DNA of 64,000 nt, taken from NCBI GenBank assembly GCA_003513005.1, contig DOTD01000073.1:70368-134367 (forward strand). Direction: 5' to 3'. Of this stretch, positions 1-9,129 are shown piece after piece. The DNA comes from Desulfotomaculum sp. (GTDB lineage Bacteria > Bacillota > Desulfotomaculia > Desulfotomaculales > Nap2-2B). Position numbers and translations under genes: made by a program. The first letter of the stretch is position 1, and the number at the start of each line of letters is the position of its first letter. The notes below the pieces were generated by a model, which saw nothing but the letters and a program-made list of their open reading frames with translations, made no database searches and was not told the origin of the DNA.

Positions 1-172
1 AATCCCCTAATTCTCCAATGGGTGAATATTTTTTTAGGATTACTTCGCCTTCTCTGTCAACAAAAATCTCCAAAGGATCGCCCTCACGGATACGTAAGGT
101 TCTGCGGATCTCTTTCGGGATTACCACTCGCCCCAAATCATCAATACGACGAACAATACCAGTTGCTTTCAC
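1..172 (-). CDS. spoVT: Stage V sporulation protein T, N-terminal part (cut by window edge)
   Basis: This is an AbrB-family transcriptional regulator that modulates late forespore (sigma-G) genes. Only the first 57 codons are present. They start with GTG at 172 behind a GGAGGGAGG ribosome site and read MKATGIVRRIDDLGRVVIPK and onward, the DNA-binding swapped-hairpin SpoVT/AbrB domain. The C-terminal GAF-like domain expected of SpoVT lies outside the window, so a plain AbrB/Abh protein is not fully excluded. The mfd-spoVT order matches Bacillus and Clostridia, and a sigma-G-like promoter lies just upstream; both favour spoVT. Confidence 0.88.
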   Translation of the reverse strand, partial: MKATGIVRRIDDLGRVVIPKEIRRTLRIREGDPLEIFVDREGEVILKKYSPIGELGD

Positions 173-224
173 GGATCAGCCTCCCTCCTTGTTTTTAAAA
201 ACTGAGCAATAGATCCTTTATTGA

Positions 225-255
225 TAGTATATAACAAGGGAAAGAAGGTTATTCA
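225..255 (-). promoter_or_regulatory. Predicted sigma-G promoter of spoVT
   Basis: On the minus strand TGAATA (250-255) is followed after 18 bases by TATACTA (225-231). This resembles the forespore sigma-G consensus (-35 TGMATA, -10 CATWMTA) and lies about 50 bases upstream of the GTG start of spoVT. In Bacillus subtilis spoVT is a known sigma-G target, which supports the match. The first base of the -10 is T rather than C. Confidence 0.55.
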
Positions 256-389
256 TTTTTTACCAGTACCTGCGAAATAAATTTCAGATTTCGAAAAAAT
301 CCAATGTTATTCGCTTTTTCAGCTGCCACTTATATTCTAAATTATTCCTTAAGGTCAGGCAAGCTTTTATTTAGCAGGCTTTTTAAGGT

Positions 390-3300
390 TTACAAAAGGC
401 GGCGCAGAAAGTCTTCGATAAAGGCCAAGTAACTGACAGGGTTCAAAGGAGAAATCCTCGTTTTCAGCCTGATCTCAAATTCATCGGAGTTGTTGAATTT
501 GACCTGATTTTGATAATGACGGACAATAGCGACCAGTTTTTCACCGCTTAAGGAATGCTGACTGTGAAACTGCATCCGGTAGCCGCCTGCATATCCGGTG
601 AGGTTTTTTACCCCGGCCTGACTGGCCAGCGCTTTGCACCTTGTGATCATTAAAAGGTTGCGTACCGGCTCCGGCTGATCACCATAACGGTCAACCAACT
701 CTTCCTCCAGGTCCAGTATTTCATCCTCCCTGCGAAAGGAGGCCAAACGGCGGTAAAGATCAATTTTTTGATCGGGGTCAGGAACATAGCTGCTTGGGAT
801 ATAAGCCTCAACAGGCATTTCTACGGAAGTATCAACCGCACGCTGGACAGTTTCACCTTTGGCCTCCATGACCGCCTCTTCCAACAAACGGCAGTAAAGA
901 TCAAATCCGACCGCAGCAATATGGCCGTGCTGTTCAGGCCCCAGTAAATTTCCGGCGCCGCGGATTTCCAAATCCTTCATGGCTATTTTATATCCGGAAC
1001 CGAATTCGGTAAATTCACGGATTGCCGCCAGCCTTTTTTCCGCCACTTCAGAAATAATCCGGTTTCCAGGAAAAGTAAAGTAAGCATAAGCCAGTTTGTT
1101 TGACCTGCCAACTCTTCCGCGAAGCTGGTATAACTGGGCAAGGCCGAGATTCTGCGCATCCTTGACAATCAGTGTATTTACATTCGGTATATCCATCCCG
1201 TTTTCAATAATCGTTGTACAGACTAAAACATCATATTCGTAATTAACGAAATCAAACATAACCTGCTCCAGTTCGTCTTCACGCATCTGACCATGGGCAA
1301 CGACTATCCTCGCGCCGGGAACAAGGCCCTGCAGCCAACAGGCGGAGCTGTCAAGGCCGGCAACCCTGTTGTGGACAAAATAAACCTGGCCCCGGCGTCC
1401 AATTTCCCTGCGGATCGCCTCCCTGATCAGCACGGTGTCTTCTTCAAGGACATAGGTCTGGACAGGAAAACGGTTCTCCGGGGGGGTCTGGATCAGACTT
1501 GTGTCACGAACACCGGCCATTGACATATGAAGCGTGCGTGGAATTGGGGTGGCGGTCAGTGTAAGCACATCAACATTTTCTTTTATTTTTTTAAGTTTTT
1601 CTTTATGAGCGACCCCAAAACGCTGCTCTTCATCAACTACAACCAGGCCTAAATCTTTAAAGACAATGTCTTCCTGAACCAGACGGTGGGTCCCGATTAC
1701 TACATCAACTTTGCCGGCGCTCAAGTTTGAGACTACCTGTCTTTGCTCCTGGGCGGATCGAAACCTGCTGAGCATTTCAACCGAAACCGGAAAACCATTG
1801 AAACGTTCCGTAAAGGTATTGTAGTGCTGTTGGGCGAGAATAGTTGTAGGAACCAGTACGGCAACCTGCTTTCCCTCCGTTACAGCTTTGAAAGCTGCCC
1901 TTAAGGCAACTTCCGTTTTACCATAACCGACATCGCCGCATAACAATCTGTCCATCGGCCTTACTTTTTCCATATCATCCTTAACTTCCTCAACGGTCCT
2001 CAGCTGATCGGGGGTTTCCTCGTACGGGAAAGAAGCCTCAAATTCCCGCTGCCAGACAGTATCCGGATTAAAAGCATAACCGGGCAGCTTTTGACGGGCG
2101 GCATATAAAGCCAGCAGTTCACCCGCCATTTCACGAACGGCTTCTTTTACCCTCCCCTTGACACGGGACCACTCGCTTCCGCCCAAACGCGACAACCTGG
2201 GAGTCTCCGCCTCTGCGCCAAGGTATTTTTGAACGAGGCCGACTTGATCCGTAGGCACATACAACCTGTCTTCCCCGGTGTACTGAACAAGCAGGTACTC
2301 CTTTTGAATATCTTCTATTTCAAGAGAAACTATCCCTTGGAAACGGCCGATTCCATGATTTTGATGGACTACAAAATCGCCGGCCTTTAAATCGGCAAAC
2401 GATTCCAGCTGTCTTGAACGCCGGGGCCGCTCCCTTTGAGTTTTCACCGGGCGGCTGAAAATTTCTTTTTCCGTAATTACCACCAGGTTGCCGGAAACAA
2501 ATTCAAATCCCTCGTTTAAGGCGCCTGTTGTTATAACAACCTGTCCCGGTTTTAATTCCTGATTCAGATCTTCCGTTGTAAGCGGGTTAATTCCGGCGTC
2601 AATTAAGGATTCCTGCAAATGGAGGGCGCGCTTTCTGCTTCCAATTACCAGGACAATTAGGCAGCCCATTTTAATGAAATATTTTATTTCCTCAAAAAGA
2701 GTATCCAAATGCCCGTAAAAAGCTCTTCTGCTCTTTGTGGTAAAAGACACACTGTTTTGAGAAATTACGTCCTGTGATTGCCTTTGCAGCAAAGACAGAT
2801 AGATAACCCGGAAACGGCTTAAAGCTTCCTCAACATACCGCCAGTCAACATAACCGCCGGACTGCATGGGAAGAACCTTTCCGTTAATCATCAGTTCCGT
2901 ATAAATCTGTTCCCGTTCCCTGCCGATGCTTTCAACAATTTCTTTTATTCTTACGGGATCATCCACGAAGACTGAACAGTCTGCGGGCAAATAGTCAAAC
3001 AATGTTACAGGCCGGGGATAAAAATAAGGCAGCAGCTGCTCCCATCCCAGTGAATAAAATCCCTCCTGCAGCTGCAGGATTACTGCTTCGGCAAATTCAA
3101 CGAGTTTACCGCCCGCTTCGCCGGAACCGGCCCGCTTAGGTTTGTTCAACTGGTTATGATAATCAGCTTCTATCCTTTCTAACGCCGCTGCCCTGATTTC
3201 CTCATTAGATACCAGTTCCCTGGCGGCAAAGAAGGTTATTTCCTGAACGTTCTCTTCCGACCTCTGGGATTCCTCATCGAAAAACCTGATTGAATCCACT

Positions 3301-3899
3301 TCTTCGTCAAAAAATTCTATTCGGAAAGGGCGCCTAAAATTTAAAGGAAATATATCAATAATGCCGCCCCTGCTGCTGAACTGACCCTTCCCCTCAACTA
3401 AATCAACATATTCATAGCCAAAGTTTAAAAGTCTGAGTTTGAGTTCCCTAAGATCAACTCTTTCCCCCACTTTTACACAGATTTTAGTATTCAAAAAAAC
3501 ATCCGGCGGAGATAACCTTCTAAGAAGGGCTTCGATTGGTGAAACAACTATCAGGCTTTCTCCGCTGACCAACGCTTCCAGTACCTCCAGCCTCCGGGAA
3601 GGCGCCTCCTGGTCGTGGGCCAGAACCTGAAAAGGCAGCAGCTGCCAGGTAGGGAAATAACAAATCCTGCTTTCCGGTAAAAAAGCAACGAGTTCATCAA
3701 CCAAAGCAATCGCTTCGGCGTCCCCGGACGTTACAACCAGTATCGGAACATTTTGCCGGCGGGCAACTCCCCCAATTAGAAAACTGCGCTGGGAACCTGC
3801 CAGGCCAATAACAGCCTGACGTTTAAGTTGCTTGTCCAGACCCAGGCTCAGACTTTTAAATTGATTTGTTTGAAATAAAGGTTGGAATAATCCCTGCAT
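390..3899 (-). CDS. mfd: Transcription-repair coupling factor Mfd
   Basis: Mfd is a cytoplasmic ATP-dependent translocase that removes RNA polymerase stalled at DNA lesions and recruits UvrA/UvrB. The 1169 residues match the family length. An N-terminal UvrB-like region is followed by the RNA-polymerase-interaction domain near residue 500 (FVVHQNHGIGRF), the RecG-like motor with Walker A GDVGYGKT near 654 and DEEQRFG near 756, the RGRVGRS motif VI and a C-terminal TRCF domain. ATG at 3899 has a GGAAGG site seven bases upstream. It is followed on the same strand by spoVT. Confidence 0.97.
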   Translation of the reverse strand: MQGLFQPLFQTNQFKSLSLGLDKQLKRQAVIGLAGSQRSFLIGGVARRQNVPILVVTSGDAEAIALVDELVAFLPESRICYFPTWQLLPFQVLAHDQEAPSRRLEVLEALVSGESLIVVSPIEALLRRLSPPDVFLNTKICVKVGERVDLRELKLRLLNFGYEYVDLVEGKGQFSSRGGIIDIFPLNFRRPFRIEFFDEEVDSIRFFDEESQRSEENVQEITFFAARELVSNEEIRAAALERIEADYHNQLNKPKRAGSGEAGGKLVEFAEAVILQLQEGFYSLGWEQLLPYFYPRPVTLFDYLPADCSVFVDDPVRIKEIVESIGREREQIYTELMINGKVLPMQSGGYVDWRYVEEALSRFRVIYLSLLQRQSQDVISQNSVSFTTKSRRAFYGHLDTLFEEIKYFIKMGCLIVLVIGSRKRALHLQESLIDAGINPLTTEDLNQELKPGQVVITTGALNEGFEFVSGNLVVITEKEIFSRPVKTQRERPRRSRQLESFADLKAGDFVVHQNHGIGRFQGIVSLEIEDIQKEYLLVQYTGEDRLYVPTDQVGLVQKYLGAEAETPRLSRLGGSEWSRVKGRVKEAVREMAGELLALYAARQKLPGYAFNPDTVWQREFEASFPYEETPDQLRTVEEVKDDMEKVRPMDRLLCGDVGYGKTEVALRAAFKAVTEGKQVAVLVPTTILAQQHYNTFTERFNGFPVSVEMLSRFRSAQEQRQVVSNLSAGKVDVVIGTHRLVQEDIVFKDLGLVVVDEEQRFGVAHKEKLKKIKENVDVLTLTATPIPRTLHMSMAGVRDTSLIQTPPENRFPVQTYVLEEDTVLIREAIRREIGRRGQVYFVHNRVAGLDSSACWLQGLVPGARIVVAHGQMREDELEQVMFDFVNYEYDVLVCTTIIENGMDIPNVNTLIVKDAQNLGLAQLYQLRGRVGRSNKLAYAYFTFPGNRIISEVAEKRLAAIREFTEFGSGYKIAMKDLEIRGAGNLLGPEQHGHIAAVGFDLYCRLLEEAVMEAKGETVQRAVDTSVEMPVEAYIPSSYVPDPDQKIDLYRRLASFRREDEILDLEEELVDRYGDQPEPVRNLLMITRCKALASQAGVKNLTGYAGGYRMQFHSQHSLSGEKLVAIVRHYQNQVKFNNSDEFEIRLKTRISPLNPVSYLAFIEDFLRRLL

Positions 3900-4065
3900 T
3901 TGATTACCTTCCAGTGTAAAAAGGCATTACAAAAGGAGCTTTAGCAGCGCGCGCTAAAACAGGGACAAAGAAATATTTATCCCTTATCTATATTATAAAT
4001 TATTATAAATTATATTATCGGTAAAATCTACCTGCTTTATACCGTGTTGCGCCTTACGGAATTGT

Positions 4066-4094
4066 TTGACTTAAATAAACGCTTCTGATACCAT
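4066..4094 (+). promoter_or_regulatory. Predicted housekeeping promoter of the purC-like gene
   Basis: TTGACT (4066-4071) and TACCAT (4089-4094) are separated by 17 bases, about 35 bases before the start codon at 4130. The -35 is close to consensus and the -10 matches 4 of 6. I saw no purine riboswitch or PurR-like palindrome in 3900-4129; the rest of this divergent spacer is AT-rich. Confidence 0.45.
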
Positions 4095-4129
4095 CAGGTA
4101 ATAAACTTTTCTTTAACGAGGTGTGAATT

Positions 4130-5152
4130 TTGGGCAGTGTAAAGGATCTAACAGTTTGTACGCCGGCTGTTAAAGACCGCAGCGGAATTGGCATTTTTTC
4201 ATTTTCAGACCGTTACTCTGTTTTTGACTGGGGGGAAATGCCTGATCAAATCGAAAACAAAGGCGCTTCCCTTTGCCTTGTAAGCGCATATTTTTTTGAA
4301 CGGCTTCAGGAAAAAGGAATTAAAACACACTATCTTGGAATCATTGAAAATGGAAAGGCAAAAAGACTTTCTGAACTGTCCGGTCCATCTAATTCCATGA
4401 AAGTAAGCCTGCTCAGGGTCATCGAACCCCCGGTAAAAAATAACGAATACGATTATTCGGCTTATCGTCTGGAAGGAGCGAATTTTCTCATTCCTCTGGA
4501 AATAATCTACCGGCGTTCGCTGCCGGAAGGTTCCAGTGTGTTTAAAAGACTGGAAGAAGGCGGCTTAAAGCCTGAAGACCTGGGATTTAAAGATATGCCC
4601 GTGCCTGGTATGGTCCTCGACAAACCCTTTCTTGACGTTTCGACCAAACTGGAGGCAAGCGACCGCTATATCGATTGGAATACGGCAATGAAGATTGCCG
4701 GTCTGGACAATCAAGAAATTGAAGATATAAAGAGAATAACCGTTTACATTAGTGAACTGATCACTCAAGAAGCAGGCAGGCTGGGACTAATTAACGAAGA
4801 CGGGAAAATCGAAATCGGATTTGACGAAAATAGAAAATTAACTGTTGCCGATGTATTGGGCACACTGGACGAATGCCGCTTTACATTTCAGGGAGTCCCC
4901 GTCAGCAAAGAAATAGCAAGAATTTATTACAGAAATACGGACTGGTACCGCAGCATTGAAAAAGCCAAGAAAAGAAATAACATAAACTGGAAAGAAGATT
5001 TTCAGGTTGTACCCCCAAAACTCCCGGCAAGACTGAAAGTTCTCATCGGGCTGCTTTACAGCGCCTGCGCTAATGAGATAACCGGCAGGGAATGGTTCGC
5101 AAACGTTCCTCCTTTAAAGGAAATCGTCCGCGAAGCAAGCGAATATATTTAA
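4130..5152 (+). CDS. purC: SAICAR synthase, long form (PurC-like)
   Basis: Predicted phosphoribosylaminoimidazole-succinocarboxamide synthase, the ATP-dependent step joining CAIR and aspartate in purine synthesis. Family signatures are FSFSDRYSVFDWGEMPD near residue 24 (substrate/ATP loop), the IPLEIIYRR segment near 121 and KLEASDRYI further on. At 340 residues it is much longer than the usual Firmicutes PurC (about 235) and resembles the longer archaeal-type variants. TTG at 4130 is chosen because GAGGTG lies six bases upstream. It stands alone, away from other purine genes, between mfd and sigK; guaB is about 9 kb away and on the other strand. Confidence 0.82.
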   Translation: MGSVKDLTVCTPAVKDRSGIGIFSFSDRYSVFDWGEMPDQIENKGASLCLVSAYFFERLQEKGIKTHYLGIIENGKAKRLSELSGPSNSMKVSLLRVIEPPVKNNEYDYSAYRLEGANFLIPLEIIYRRSLPEGSSVFKRLEEGGLKPEDLGFKDMPVPGMVLDKPFLDVSTKLEASDRYIDWNTAMKIAGLDNQEIEDIKRITVYISELITQEAGRLGLINEDGKIEIGFDENRKLTVADVLGTLDECRFTFQGVPVSKEIARIYYRNTDWYRSIEKAKKRNNINWKEDFQVVPPKLPARLKVLIGLLYSACANEITGREWFANVPPLKEIVREASEYI

Positions 5153-5234
5153 AAAATATTTTCCGTACAGGCACTCTTTTAAAGCCATCTCCATATTATT
5201 AAATACATTTTAATATTATATGGGAGGTGGCATA

Positions 5235-5942
5235 GTGCTACCAGGCTTATGGACCTTGGCAGTTTTGTCGTTATTAAATGGTCTTTTGCTGCTGGTATCG
5301 TACATTGCCAATAACACTTTTCCTCAGCCTCTTTCCGAAGAGGAGGAAAAGAAATGCCTGGTTCAACTCACCAAAGGAAGCGAGGAGGCAAGAAACAAGC
5401 TCACTGAACATAACTTAAGGCTCGTAGCCCATATCGTAAAAAAATACGACAATACCGGTGAAGATTTAGACGATTTGATCTCGATCGGCACAATAGGATT
5501 AATCAAGGCTATCAAAACATTCAACCCTTCAAAGGGAACCCGTCTGGCAACCTATGCGGCGCGCTGCATCGACAATGAAATATTAATGCATCTGAGATTT
5601 ATCAAGAAAGTTCGCTCGGAAGTTTCGCTTTATGACCCTATAGGGCTGGATAAGGAAGGCAACGAAATTACTTTAATCGACGTACTTGGCACCCACTCGG
5701 AAATCGTTGCTGAGACAGTAGAAAGCCTTTTCGAGAAAAAAAGACTGCTGGAAAAAATATGCAAGCTGAGCAAAAGGGAAAAAAGAGTGCTGGAACTCCG
5801 CTTCGGCCTGGGAACCGACAGGTATGACACACAACGCGAGATAGCCAAGAAACTTGGAATATCACGATCGTATGTTTCACGAATTGAGAAACGTGCGCTG
5901 AATAAGCTGACAAAGGAATTTAACGCCGAGGGCTGCCAGTAA
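5235..5942 (+). CDS. sigK: Sporulation sigma factor SigK, uninterrupted
   Basis: Late mother-cell sigma factor directing coat and spore-maturation genes. The protein carries a hydrophobic N-terminal pro-sequence (about residues 1-25), then [14 protein letters not shown], region 2 ([47 protein letters not shown]) and region 4 ([20 protein letters not shown]), closely matching Bacillus SigK. Length (235 residues) is normal and the frame is continuous, so there is no skin-type element here. I chose GTG at 5235 over the in-frame ATG at 5220 because GGGAGGTGG sits just before the GTG and would lie inside the gene otherwise. The pro-sequence implies SpoIVFB-type processing. Confidence 0.95.
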   Translation: MLPGLWTLAVLSLLNGLLLLVSYIANNTFPQPLSEEEEKKCLVQLTKGSEEARNKLTEHNLRLVAHIVKKYDNTGEDLDDLISIGTIGLIKAIKTFNPSKGTRLATYAARCIDNEILMHLRFIKKVRSEVSLYDPIGLDKEGNEITLIDVLGTHSEIVAETVESLFEKKRLLEKICKLSKREKRVLELRFGLGTDRYDTQREIAKKLGISRSYVSRIEKRALNKLTKEFNAEGCQ

Positions 5943-5952
5943 GGCGGCCCTC
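5928..5952 (+). terminator. Hairpin overlapping the sigK stop codon
   Basis: GAGGGCTGCC (5928-5937) pairs with GGCGGCCCTC (5943-5952) around a five-base loop that holds the stop codon. Only a weak T-rich stretch follows (TGATTTAT), so this is a probable rather than strong terminator between sigK and the convergent sugar transferase gene. Confidence 0.45.
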
Positions 5953-5970
5953 TGATTTATAAAAGCTTTT

Positions 5971-7344
5971 TTATGGAGCCTGATGGCTGATCTTCTCATT
6001 GCTTTTTCCGTTTAAGCCGTTTGCCGTCTCTCCGCCAATAGCCACGGGGATAGTCTGCAGAATAATCTTTAAATCCAGTAAAGGAGAGTAATGCCGTATA
6101 TAGTAAAGGTCGAACCTTAATTTATCCTCGGCTGAAGTGGTATACTTTCCAAAAACCTGAGCCATTCCGGTAAGACCGGGTTTTACAAGATAACGGTAAT
6201 GGTAATCAGGCAATTCGCTGACAAACTGTTCAACGAAAAAGGACCTTTCCGGCCTTGGCCCGACGATACTCATATCTCCTTTAATAACATTGAATAATTG
6301 AGGCAGTTCATCCAGCCGGGTAGACCTTAAAAATTTACCCGCACGGGTTATCCGGGGATCCTTTTCAGCCGATAAAACGGGCCCGGTGTGTTTCTCTGCA
6401 TCGTGAACCATAGTGCGAAACTTATACAGTAAAAATGGTTTCCCTTTTAAGCCTATTCGCTCCTGTATATAGAACACCGGCCCCGGAGAACTCACCGCAA
6501 CAATAACAACGCAGGCGACCAGAACCGGCGCCGTGATAATAAAGCATAATAACGCGAAAAACAAGTCAGTCCCTCTTTTTGCCGCCTTCTGCAATATTGA
6601 TAACCGAATGTCCCGAACCTCGACAACAGGCAGGTCATTAAGCTGGAGCATGCTGCCGCGGCTAAGCATTATATCATACAGGTCCGGCACTAGAAAAGCT
6701 TCCCGGCGCGCTTCCAGGCAGGCTGTCAAAACTTTGGCCTTGAGCTCCCGGGAAAGCAAGGGTGAAAGTAAAACTGCGTTAGCCTTCTTTAACAAAACTG
6801 GAAGTTGATCAATATCTTCCGGTGAAATTACCTGCTGAATTCCAAACCAGGACCCTGGCGGGCAGACCAACTTTTCAAGCATCCCCGGAACTTCCAGGCC
6901 GCGTCCGATAACCAGCAGCTCCTGCCGCCCGTATAACCAGCGTTCGAAATACCAAAAGAAATACCTCCAGACACAGATTAGCTGCGCCTGGATGAACATA
7001 GCCAGGATTAATACACTGCGCGGAAAGGCAAAACCACGAAACCAGAAAGTAAGCGCCATGGTTATTATCATAACACCTGCTATACCGGTAACGACCCCCC
7101 CGATCGTGGATAAGGGTCCGTTCCGACGCCCCCGGTATAGGCCCAGCCCGCCGAACAAAACCAGGGTTGCTGTTCCAATCCAGGGGAAAACGCTGATGAA
7201 CGGCTGCCAGTTAAATACCGGCACTTCAACAGGGAAGCGAATGGCAAAAGCAAGAAAGTACCCCAGGAAAACCAGCAGTAAATCTCCGGCGGCCAGCAGA
7301 TAAGGCAGAAAAGGTTTTAGTATTCGCATTTTAAACATATTCAT
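5971..7344 (-). CDS. Polyprenyl-phosphate sugar-1-phosphate transferase (WcaJ/EPS type)
   Basis: Membrane enzyme that starts a polysaccharide repeat unit by moving a sugar-1-phosphate from a nucleotide sugar to undecaprenyl phosphate. The 457 residues comprise four N-terminal membrane segments (to about residue 115), a nucleotide-sugar-like central domain (VIGRGLEVPG), a fifth helix (about 255-280) and the C-terminal bacterial sugar transferase domain with YKFRTM, LRSTRLDELPQLFN and GDMSIVGPRPE. It is the terminal gene of a minus-strand envelope polysaccharide group with a GT4 enzyme and an O-antigen-ligase protein. The exact sugar cannot be read from sequence. The start is uncertain: several in-frame ATGs (7344, 7338, 7329) lack a clear ribosome site. 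Confidence 0.9.
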   Translation of the reverse strand: MNMFKMRILKPFLPYLLAAGDLLLVFLGYFLAFAIRFPVEVPVFNWQPFISVFPWIGTATLVLFGGLGLYRGRRNGPLSTIGGVVTGIAGVMIITMALTFWFRGFAFPRSVLILAMFIQAQLICVWRYFFWYFERWLYGRQELLVIGRGLEVPGMLEKLVCPPGSWFGIQQVISPEDIDQLPVLLKKANAVLLSPLLSRELKAKVLTACLEARREAFLVPDLYDIMLSRGSMLQLNDLPVVEVRDIRLSILQKAAKRGTDLFFALLCFIITAPVLVACVVIVAVSSPGPVFYIQERIGLKGKPFLLYKFRTMVHDAEKHTGPVLSAEKDPRITRAGKFLRSTRLDELPQLFNVIKGDMSIVGPRPERSFFVEQFVSELPDYHYRYLVKPGLTGMAQVFGKYTTSAEDKLRFDLYYIRHYSPLLDLKIILQTIPVAIGGETANGLNGKSNEKISHQAP

Positions 7345-7456
7345 AACCAGAGTTATTTTTTACTTGTGCAGGCGGGATCTAATAACAATTCTTCATAATA
7401 TAGTGGCGCCGCTTGAAGCGGCCTGAAAATTAACTTGCATTAGGGAGGTCGGCTGT

Positions 7457-7918
7457 CTACATGCTCATGTGCGGATCTTGTTTCTCGATAAGGTCCTTTT
7501 TTCTAATGATCGGCCATATCTTCTGCCCGTAGATCACCTTTTCCGGTTCATCAGCTTCCTCCAAGTAATTCGTCAGGGACCACCACGCTGATCTGGAAAC
7601 ACGTGTGTCTTCAGGCCATTTCAGGGTAATATAAGGCACATCTCCAATTAGAATTACCGGCCCGTCCGGGAGTTCAATATCCCTTCCATCGGCTAACAGG
7701 ATTCTTAATGTCCCGTCCTCCGGAATAACCTCAGCTACGACAAAAGGCGTCTCTTCAACCTCAACCGGCATGGATTCGTTGCCCAGGCAGACCAGAAAAC
7801 CGCCATTTTCATCTTTTTGCAGATTCTCCGCGAAAAGCTTAGATATCTTGCGGTGTATTATAGGATTATAGTCAGCATACCAGGTTCCTTCTTTATCAAT
7901 ACGCAGTATGGATACCAA
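7457..7918 (-). CDS. DUF1285-like protein
   Basis: A 153-residue soluble protein whose opening LRIDKEGTWYADYNPIIH and central MPVEVEETPFVVAEV resemble DUF1285 proteins (small two-domain proteins of unknown function). TTG at 7918 is preferred, with GGTGAT just upstream. An upstream in-frame ATG at 7984 would overlap the end of the glycosyltransferase gene and add residues without family resemblance. It lies 22 bases after that gene, so it is probably cotranscribed with the polysaccharide genes. Function unknown. Confidence 0.7.
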   Translation of the reverse strand: MVSILRIDKEGTWYADYNPIIHRKISKLFAENLQKDENGGFLVCLGNESMPVEVEETPFVVAEVIPEDGTLRILLADGRDIELPDGPVILIGDVPYITLKWPEDTRVSRSAWWSLTNYLEEADEPEKVIYGQKIWPIIRKKDLIEKQDPHMSM

Positions 7919-7940
7919 TTTATCACCCGGTCTTTTTATA

Positions 7941-9095
7941 TTAAGAATTGTAAAGCAATTTGTAATCCTGTACCATGCGGGCAAGTGAAAAATTACTTTT
8001 TGCTTTATTGTGCCCTGAAATGCCCAGTTGTTTACGCAATTCAGGATCTTCCAACAGCCTGATCAGCTTTTTTAAGGCCTGTTTTTTATCTCCGGGGTCA
8101 ACTAAAAATCCTGTTTCTCCGTCCGCAACCAACTCCGGAATACCCCCGATAATGTTGGCCAGAACCGGCAGTTTGTTTAACATGGCCTCGATTATAGTCA
8201 GCGGCAAACCTTCCCAAAGTGAAAACAAACAGAATACATCAAAATCTCCCATCAAAGAGGCGGCGTTTTCCCTGCTTCCCAAAAGAAAAATATGTTTTTG
8301 CAAACAGTTTAGGTTTATGTAGTCCTCGCATTGATTTCTCAAGGGTCCGTCTCCGATCAGGACAAAGAATATTTTCAGGCTGCTGTTAAGGGATAACAGG
8401 TCAGACGCCAATTCCAGGAAATAAAGGGGGTTTTTTTGCGCGCTCAACCTGCAAACAGTCCCCACCAGAAGATCATCGGCGCCCAGGCCCAGTTCAGCCC
8501 TTAAAATACCCGTCTTCAAACAGCCGTGAAGGGGAACTCCATTGTATATAACAGCCAGCTTGGAAGGCGCTATACGTTTCTTTACGCCCCAATTATAATC
8601 TGCCTTTGATACACAGACCAGATTCGTGCTTATAACTGCGGCTGCCTTTTCCGCCGCCGTATAAAAAAATTGCCTTAGCCTGCTTTGTTCCGGAGTAATC
8701 CCCCAACCGTGAACAGTAAAAATTTTTTTCTTTATCCCGGCCAAAAAGGCTGCTGCCCTGCCAAGTATTCCCGCCTTCGAACTGTGGCAGTGGACTATGT
8801 CAAAACCACTCCCGGCCATCAACCGGCTGAGTTTCCACAATGCGATTAGATCATGCAATAAAGAAACACTGCGGCGCAGTTGGGGAAGCTCGACAATTTT
8901 TACAGTGTCAAGCTCTTTTAACCATTTAACCAGTTCCCCACCAGGACTGCAAGCCACTGTAACTTCAAAGTTATCCTTAGGAAGACCGCTGGCCAGATAA
9001 AAAAGTATTTTTTGCGCCCCGCCAAGTTCTGAAAGAGTGATCACATAAAGTATTCTGATCTTTTTCAAAAGTCCCGGCCTCCAAGGCGGTTCCAA
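7941..9095 (-). CDS. GT4-family glycosyltransferase
   Basis: Predicted retaining glycosyltransferase of the GT-B fold, transferring a sugar from a nucleotide or lipid-linked donor onto a growing glycan at the cytoplasmic membrane. The 384 residues show LSELGGAQKILFYLASGLP near the N-terminus, HCHSSKAGILGR near 100, and the donor-site region GDFDVFCLFSLWEGLPLTIIEAM with the EX7E-type motif near residue 285. Neighbours (O-antigen-ligase protein upstream, sugar transferase downstream) point to capsule or exopolysaccharide synthesis. Donor and acceptor cannot be inferred. Confidence 0.9.
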   Translation of the reverse strand: MEPPWRPGLLKKIRILYVITLSELGGAQKILFYLASGLPKDNFEVTVACSPGGELVKWLKELDTVKIVELPQLRRSVSLLHDLIALWKLSRLMAGSGFDIVHCHSSKAGILGRAAAFLAGIKKKIFTVHGWGITPEQSRLRQFFYTAAEKAAAVISTNLVCVSKADYNWGVKKRIAPSKLAVIYNGVPLHGCLKTGILRAELGLGADDLLVGTVCRLSAQKNPLYFLELASDLLSLNSSLKIFFVLIGDGPLRNQCEDYINLNCLQKHIFLLGSRENAASLMGDFDVFCLFSLWEGLPLTIIEAMLNKLPVLANIIGGIPELVADGETGFLVDPGDKKQALKKLIRLLEDPELRKQLGISGHNKAKSNFSLARMVQDYKLLYNS

Positions 9096-9129
9096 AATAC
9101 GTCCGCCGCCCTTAGGTAAATTTTACCTG

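Noticed and set aside
3900..4129. Purine riboswitch upstream of the purC-like gene
   Set aside because: No conserved purine aptamer loops seen; the region is mostly AT-rich spacer with a plain promoter.
5191..5219. Sigma-E-like promoter (CCATATT, 14 bases, AATATTAT) before sigK
   Set aside because: The transcript would start inside the ribosome binding site of the preferred GTG start, and the -10 match is poor.
5220..5234. ATG at 5220 as the start of sigK
   Set aside because: No ribosome site precedes it, whereas GGGAGGTGG lies between it and GTG 5235, and the protein from 5235 fits SigK.
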